Both the position numbers and the translations under genes were made by a program. Under the pieces are notes generated by a model that did no database searches, had not been told where the DNA came from, and saw only the letters and a list, made by a program, of their open reading frames with translations. Below, piece after piece: positions 58,283-64,000 of a DNA stretch of 64,000 nt (the first letter of the stretch is position 1; every line of letters starts with the position of its first letter). The DNA comes from Uranotaenia lowii (Eukaryota > Arthropoda > Insecta > Diptera > Culicidae): NCBI RefSeq assembly GCF_029784155.1, contig NC_073693.1, forward strand, positions 137,815,988-137,879,987, read 5' to 3'.

Positions 58283-60690
58283 TGGCCGTAGGAACGGGGG
58301 GGGGGTTTTGGGGGTTAAACCCCCCCCATGAGGGTCCAAAAATGCCAAGCAAAATGTTCTTCTCTATACTCAAAATTACGAATTCCCAATAAAATTTTTA
58401 TGATCGACTAAAATTACAGAAGAGTAACAATATCTTTTCAGAAATAACGACAAAACCTTAAAATTTTATCCCAAGTCAATCATTCTACTTCAGTTTTTCT
58501 ATAAATTTGTTAACTTGTTGATAGAAATTTGATCCCGAATATCATCTTCAAATGGGATAAGCTAAACTTGCCAAATCATTCAGATTTTGCCACTTATTTT
58601 GCAAAATAAAAAAAAAATTAAATTGAGTCACGAAAATGATGTATTTTGCGTCTTTAGTTTTTGAGTCAATTTTAACAAAATTATATTAACTTTTTTATGA
58701 TGTGATCTGAAATTGACTGAATTTCGATAAACAAAAGTTAAGTGTTTTTCTTCATGATTTTTTATTAAAAATTTTTATATTGGCGGATATTGATCAAAAT
58801 TTTACGGATTTGCACGGCCCGGATAATAGCGGAAAAATAATTTAAATTAAAACTAAACGTCTGTGATGAGAGTTCGGATTTTGTATCCGGTTTATAGTTA
58901 CTGAACTTGGATCATCATTGTATGTATGTATGTATATTTACCACCCAGCTAGCAAGGCGCAGCCAGTAGCAGCGAGCAACTCTTTCTTTATAACTTGTTC
59001 AAGATTCAGAGACCAAATGATCCAAAATGCCTTTGAATGGACTGTTTCAAAGGAAAAGAAGTAGAAGCAGAGGCACTTGAACTTCTAGGTAGGGATAGGA
59101 TTTAGTTTTCTCCATCGAAAGAACATATTGCAATCACATAATCTCTGAGTCGAGCCATTCTAATGAAGAGCGCTCCACTGGGTGTGGAGACGAGCCCGTC
59201 TTCAATCCACGATTCCATTAAATGAGGTAGCCCAATGCTCTCCTCAAAGAATCGCTTCATTAAGATGCCCGGATGGATCCCCCAATCCCCAATTCAAGAA
59301 AAATATTATATATACAGTTTTACATTATAATCATATTTGTTCAATTACCTGTTTCTCAATCTGAAAAAAAATGATTTTATTAATTCGGTAAACAATGTAA
59401 GGACAATAATGAAACACTATAGAAAATGATTATTTAAAGATATGAGATGCCTTCAACTCCCACCGTTCATAAAACCCCTTTATCAGTTTTTTTTATTAAT
59501 TCCCTCCCAATAGATACACTCCTGCTCTTCCGCAATGCAACCCGAAATTTCTTCAACTTAGCAAGCGAATTAACACCCTTGCAATCTATTTTTTTTTTGC
59601 TAACACCACACTAGAACTTTCCGAGCGCGATTACCACATTCATATTTGAAACATGATTCTGACCTTTCAAAAACACCAGACTATTGGCAGGATAGCTAGA
59701 TTCTCTAGGTATGCTACTCCGTTGCTTGCATATGTATTAATAGGCCAACCAAAAAAATAGTTATAGAAATTCCACAAAAATATATGGAATTTTTTTAAAC
59801 TATTGATTTTCTAGAAAAACTACTAATTTTAAAATTCTGCAAAAAATATAAAAATGTTAACCAATGTATTTACAATTCATTAAGCGCTTATGAACTTGGA
59901 TCATCATTGCGCAAAAATCCTGATTCGAATCTCGATTTTGGATTTCATTCTTCTATATTCGAAACTCATCATTTCGGCATATTAAGAGAAAGTATTTAAA
60001 ATTACAAACCATTATTGAGATTTGAAATTTTTACTCTATTTCTAATGCAGAATTGGAACTAAACAAAGTTTCATAATGTTGATCCAGAATTGAAAAATCT
60101 TAAACAGTTTCATCATTCGCAATTTTCATTCAGATTCACAAGTTCAATTGCGAATAAATATCTGAAGAAAGAATTCACATTTAAAGTCAAAAATTCAAAA
60201 TTCAAAAAAGAGATTTCTGGTTGAAGATTCTGATCAAAATTTCGCTTTTTGGCTCATACATGGTGAGAACTATTATCTAGAGCTTAAATTGCAAAAACCG
60301 TTTTCAAATTTTCAAATGTTTAAAAGACAGTACTCAGATTCGGAATCAAAGTTAAAAACTCAGATTCAACTCGAAGTTAAGTTTTAAAATCAAAATTAAA
60401 ATATTGATGGGAGCATTTCATTAAGGATTCAAATAACAGGCAATCGCAGTTTAAAAATTTTGATTCAAAATAAAAATTTTATATTAAATCAGAGTCAATT
60501 TGAAACACAAACCAGAAGAAATTACAAATTTCAAATCCAATTTTAGGATTTTTTTTTATTTCACAGGATTATAAACATGAAATAAATTATCAATGGTAAT
60601 TTTATCAGGCCAAAAATCTTGTATTTTATTTTCAAGTTAAAATTCAACTGAAAACATATTTTGTAGGTTTTTTGTCTAACATTATTTATA
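58283..60690 (+). repeat. Dispersed AT-rich non-coding repeat family, copy B
   Basis: Starts with GGCCGTAGGAACGGGGGG and GGGTTAAACCCCCC, then ATGCCAAGCAAAATGTTCTT, matching the window start. Similarity to copy A continues (for example TTTTGCAAAAT, then TATTTTGCGTC near 58650; TTGCACGGCCCGGATAA near 58813; CCAGAATTGAAAAATCTTAA near 60085). A (GTAT)n-associated stretch (about 58918-59300) interrupts it. No coding capacity. Confidence 0.6.
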
Positions 60691-60785
60691 CAGTAGTTTT
60701 TCGATTTTATCACTATTCGATTTTATCAATACTCGCCAAATTCACGCTCGATTTTATCTCGGTTATTGTTTCGATTTTATCACCC
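60691..60785 (+). repeat. Four copies of TCGATTTTATC after a CAGTAG start
   Basis: TCGATTTTATC(A) occurs at 60701, 60717, 60748 and, as TCGATTTTATCACC, at 60771. It is preceded by TATACAGTAGTTTT, a form seen at TA-flanked pogo/Tigger-type ends. No matching right end was found, so this may be one truncated terminus. Confidence 0.4.
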
Positions 60786-61948
60786 TTTTTAAAAATCATT
60801 CAGAAACCATCTCTAGGACCTTTATTTTCTTTCAAAAGCGTAGAGCGTCTTTGTTCATGATATTTTTTATGGTTTATGTTATGATATGTTTAGGTATTGA
60901 ATAATATGAAAATTGCCATTGAACTGCTTAATTTAGCTGTATAGTGTTTAAAATCTTCATTTGGATTTTAAAACATTTGTAATGATCGACATAAGTATTT
61001 TAACGTCACGCTAATGCTATTGTTGTTATTTGTACTTGGTTAGCCGCTCTAAAAATGTAAACTTTTTTGGTTATGCGAATGATATAAAGATGTGGGTGAA
61101 TTTAAGGGCGTTTTTGAAAATAAAAAATGCATCTCCGTTTTCTTTGTTAACTTTTTTTTTGAAGGTGTGGCGTGCGCAATCCTGATAGGACAGTTTTTAG
61201 TATTGTCTGAATGGATAATTCTGGAGTATCAAAATGAAATTCTGCTAGTGTTAGTAGAACTGGCAACCTTGGTACGGGATCGGACAAACGTCAACGCGTT
61301 GGCGCCGAAAAAGAATTGTCATTGTTAGAAAATTGATCGAAACTGCGACACGTTTTGTCTTGACCTGGCAGTTAGTTAGTTTGTAGTGAATTGTTTTTAG
61401 CGAAAACAGTATGTATTTGATCATTAGTTATTTGATCATCTTTTAATGTATTTTTTATAGTAGGTGGAAGCTATTTAGCCAGTTGCGCGTGATTTTTGTG
61501 CTCGCGGTTTAGTGAGTCGGAAGAGGTTAGGTGGTAGAAAGTCCTTACTGCGCAATTTGCCACTAAAATATTGTATTTCCTTTGATAGTTTGAGTGACCG
61601 TTCGGTTGTTCCGGTTAGGTGTACCGGGTTGAGCTCAATTAGAGCGGTAGGAAAGAAAAAGCGTAAGTACGCAAGTGTACTTTTTATTTACCCGAAGATA
61701 AATATGATTTTCGTCCATTAGCTTCAAATAGCCGGTGATATCCGACGGTTTAGGGTTGCCAGAGCTAGAGCTTAGGGTAAACGGCGAAACTTATTTGTAA
61801 GTTAATAAGAGATTGTTTACATTATCATCATTTAATAATAAATGTATTTACAGTCGAGTTCGTTCGCATACAACGTACTACGGAACAGTTTTTATTTCCC
61901 ACAAATCTCGAAAATAAAGCTGCAACGAGCAACCTAAACCTGGAACCG
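60786..61948 (+). other. Upstream region of the BEL/Pao element; LTR not resolved
   Basis: Should hold the 5' LTR and leader of the element whose Gag frame starts at 61949. Because the 3' LTR is outside the window, the LTR limits cannot be found by comparison. A TGTTAG word near 61324 is one possible LTR start. The frame at 61092-61328 has no motif. Confidence 0.4.
61663..61853 (+). other. Candidate leader intron upstream of Gag
   Basis: A consensus donor (AAAAGC|GTAAGTA, GT at 61663) and a consensus acceptor (TGTATTTACAG| ending at 61853) bound a 191-bp stretch 95 nt before the Gag ATG. The exon 2 frame is open from the acceptor to the ATG. No in-frame ATG was found in the preceding exon, so it would be a 5'-UTR intron. 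Confidence 0.35.
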
Positions 61949-64000
61949 ATGATGGAAGGCCCTACCGGAGAGCTGTACAGCTGCGTGACATGTCGCCGCC
62001 CGGATTCAGCGCAGAGCATGGTCGCTTGTGACGAGTGTTCGCAATGGCAACATTATGGATGCGCCGGTGTTACGGCTACCATAGCCGATCGAAGCTGGCT
62101 CTGCTGCAGATGCGTAGCTATTCACAACGCAGTTAATTTGACTCAAACCGGCAACATAAACTCGCCCGAAGCACACACAACATTTGCTTCAGCTCGCGCT
62201 GCTGAACGTGATGGTAATACCACCGATCCAATAAGTGGGAGAAAGGACGATCGAAATTTCGGAAGACTTCAATCCTCGTCTAATTCGAATGCCGGATCAG
62301 TCGTCTCAGTCAATGCTATTGCTCATCTTCGTTTGAGGCACCTGAAAGAGCAAAAGGATTTGGAGGATCAAAAAGCGGAACGGGATCGCGAGTTTCTCGC
62401 TAGAAAGCAGCAGCTAGAAGCAGAAATAGCTCTGGAAGAGCTCAATGAAGGATGTGATCGTAGCGTAGGAGGAAAAAGTCATCGAAGTATCGCCGGTTGG
62501 GTGGAACAACAATGCGGATTCGTGCATACTTCTACCCCAGTCCAGCAGAAACCCGAGACAGTGGCTCCAAGTGCGAACCCACATCCCGCCATCCAACAGC
62601 GAGAGGAGCGGCAAAGAATACAAGCTGTTATTCAATCAGGTCAACAGATTCAACCAAGCACTGCGCCAAAACAAGCAGAGATTCCAGTAAGAAATCCTCC
62701 CCCAGCTATAGCACCGGGCCCAAGGAGCAATTATCTTGATTCGAATCCACGTTTTCCGCCAGTGGCTCAGAATCCAGTTCCACCTGTACCAGTGAATCCG
62801 CTAACATTGCCACCGCCGAGCTCGTCGCAGTTCCCTGGATTTCCAGTGATGAATAACCCCTACGGGACGATGTATTTTCCAAATATTCCTGACATGCCGT
62901 CATCTGGTGCTGATTATCAGTTTGCGCACCCTCAGGGAGGAGTCTTTATCAACTACCCAGTCAGGCATCCGAACTTTGGTTTGAATGTACAGCCGTGTGC
63001 TTGGCAAGCATCCGAGCAGCACCCGCCTACAGTTCCACCAACAGTGTCAGCAGATTTGGGTAAAGGATTTCCTCATGCTACAGGTCGCATGATTACGCCA
63101 CAGCAACTGGCGGCGCGTCAAGTTGTCTCTAGAGACCTCCCCAAGTTTTCCGGGGACCCACTCGAGTGGCCCATGTTCTTGAGTGCTTTTGAATCGACAA
63201 CGGCCATGTGTGGCATACAACCCGACGAGAACCTCGCTAGGCTACAGAAGAGTCTTGTTGGTAGCGCTCGCGAAAAGGTTCAGAATATTTTAATGCTGCC
63301 GGATGCAATTCCGGAAATTATCGACATCCTACGAGCCGAGTGTGGAAGGCCAGATCAAATTGTATATTGTCTGCTATCCAAGATCCGGAAAACCGTTCAG
63401 CCGTCTGTGGCGAAATTGGAGACGCTTGTGGCGTTCGGCAGGGAGGTACGCAACATGGTGACGTACATGCAGTCAGCTAAACTCAACACCCATTTGGACA
63501 ATCCACTCTTGCTGGCAGAGCTGGTCGCTAAGCTTCCACCCGACTTGCAGCTACAATGGGGTATGAACTTAGCAGCTCTTCCAGAACCATCGCTTGGTGA
63601 TTTCTGTGCGTTTGTGTCGGCTTATCGAACAGCGGCATGCAAGGTGAAATTGACGTCGGATGTTGGTCTGAATGAAAAAGCCACAAAAGGTGTTGTGAGA
63701 AAGGAGAAGCCAGTTTATTTGAACGCACATTCCGCCTCCGTGTCCTCAGCGCCTGGACCACCGGCTTCGAAAGTTACTCCGGAGCTAAAGCCGTGCCTGA
63801 TGTGCAAAAGTACAACGCACAGAGTCCGAACTTGTAAGCAGTTCGAAACGTTGCCGCTCGAAGAGAAGCTGAGGTTCACCAGTGAAAAGGGCATGTGTAA
63901 GCATTGTCTGGCGCCGCATGGAAGGTGGCCTTGCCGAAACAAGCAGCCTTGCGGGATCAATGGATGCCCTGAGCCCCACCATAAACTGTTACATCCAGGA
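61949..64000 (+). CDS. BEL/Pao retrotransposon Gag(-Pol), 5' part, open to window end
   Basis: 684 codons from ATG 61949 with no stop; the frame leaves the window. An N-terminal PHD finger spans residues 12-55 (C12, C15, C27, C30, H35, C38, W50, C52, C55). A charged coiled coil follows (about 126-170), then a long P/Q/S-rich linker (about 200-380). A DUF1759-type capsid-like region (about 397-551, beginning LPKFSGDPLEWPMF) is the marker of BEL/Pao Gag. A zinc knuckle follows (CLMCKSTTHRVRTC, from C616: C-x2-C-x4-H-x4-C), then a second Cys/His cluster (about 645-680) as usually seen before the protease. The polyprotein packages and copies the element RNA in the cytoplasm. Absence of stops suggests a recent copy. 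Protease, RT and integrase should lie beyond the edge. Confidence 0.92.
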   Translation, partial: MMEGPTGELYSCVTCRRPDSAQSMVACDECSQWQHYGCAGVTATIADRSWLCCRCVAIHNAVNLTQTGNINSPEAHTTFASARAAERDGNTTDPISGRKDDRNFGRLQSSSNSNAGSVVSVNAIAHLRLRHLKEQKDLEDQKAERDREFLARKQQLEAEIALEELNEGCDRSVGGKSHRSIAGWVEQQCGFVHTSTPVQQKPETVAPSANPHPAIQQREERQRIQAVIQSGQQIQPSTAPKQAEIPVRNPPPAIAPGPRSNYLDSNPRFPPVAQNPVPPVPVNPLTLPPPSSSQFPGFPVMNNPYGTMYFPNIPDMPSSGADYQFAHPQGGVFINYPVRHPNFGLNVQPCAWQASEQHPPTVPPTVSADLGKGFPHATGRMITPQQLAARQVVSRDLPKFSGDPLEWPMFLSAFESTTAMCGIQPDENLARLQKSLVGSAREKVQNILMLPDAIPEIIDILRAECGRPDQIVYCLLSKIRKTVQPSVAKLETLVAFGREVRNMVTYMQSAKLNTHLDNPLLLAELVAKLPPDLQLQWGMNLAALPEPSLGDFCAFVSAYRTAACKVKLTSDVGLNEKATKGVVRKEKPVYLNAHSASVSSAPGPPASKVTPELKPCLMCKSTTHRVRTCKQFETLPLEEKLRFTSEKGMCKHCLAPHGRWPCRNKQPCGINGCPEPHHKLLHPG

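Noticed and set aside
60786..61662. Definite 5' LTR of the BEL/Pao element
   Set aside because: The 3' LTR is outside the window, and no TG...CA pair with primer-binding site could be fixed by eye.

Overview
The window looks like intergenic or heterochromatic-type DNA of an insect, most likely a mosquito. It is AT-rich, has no bacterial gene organisation, and is built almost entirely of nested transposable elements. The best taxonomic clue is two Tc1/mariner transposase genes with exactly 37 residues between the second D and the E of the catalytic triad, the DD37E (ITmD37E) type known from mosquitoes. CR1-clade LINEs with a PHD finger in ORF1, a BEL/Pao element and many TIR/MITE families agree with this. 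No complete host protein-coding gene, rRNA or tRNA gene was recognised.

Layout. 1-8.7 kb holds AT-rich repeats, one MITE (5.3-6.5 kb) and a small two-exon gene-like unit on the minus strand (3.83-4.13 kb). 9.05-19.9 kb is one old CR1-type LINE broken by insertions: an LTR-like element that itself contains a hAT transposon (9670-12992), a hAT MITE containing another MITE (14012-15288), an undefined block (about 15.7-17.7 kb) and a 149-bp RTE-like LINE tail (19058-19206). Three of these can be placed to the base by target-site duplications that interrupt the LINE reading frame. 21.4-25 kb holds foldback elements and MITEs, followed by a degenerate DD37E transposase (24970-25955).

28.6-34.0 kb is a much younger copy of the same CR1-type LINE. 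Its ORF1 is intact. Its roughly 1350-codon ORF2 is broken only by two nonsense codons and carries four copies of an 88-residue (264-bp) tandem repeat in front of the endonuclease. 35.8-36.0 kb holds a perfect 100-bp-arm hairpin. 37.7-41.8 kb is a TIR-bounded element of about 4 kb with nested MITEs and two gene-like pieces I do not recognise (39444-40046 minus; 41171-41305 plus).

42.8-45.7 kb is a 13-bp GAATCT/GAATTCT satellite with a duplicated spacer. 46-48.9 kb holds a tRNA-like SINE head and two large MITEs. 49.9-51.6 kb is a 5'-truncated LINE on the minus strand with an open RT frame. 51.6-54.8 kb holds a foldback copy, a small retro-insertion and a frameshifted RTE-like LINE. 56.2-57.5 kb is a complete but inactivated DD37E transposon with TIRs. 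58.0-60.7 kb repeats families already seen at 5.3 kb and 1-2.8 kb. From 61.9 kb to the window end an intact BEL/Pao Gag(-Pol) frame runs off the edge.

The most unusual items are the 88-aa repeat module at the ORF2 N terminus, which recurs in both diverged LINE copies; the unassigned gene pieces inside the 4-kb TIR element; the small spliced unit at 3.8-4.1 kb; and the perfect hairpin at 35.8 kb. All similarity statements come from reading the sequence by eye; no database search was run.
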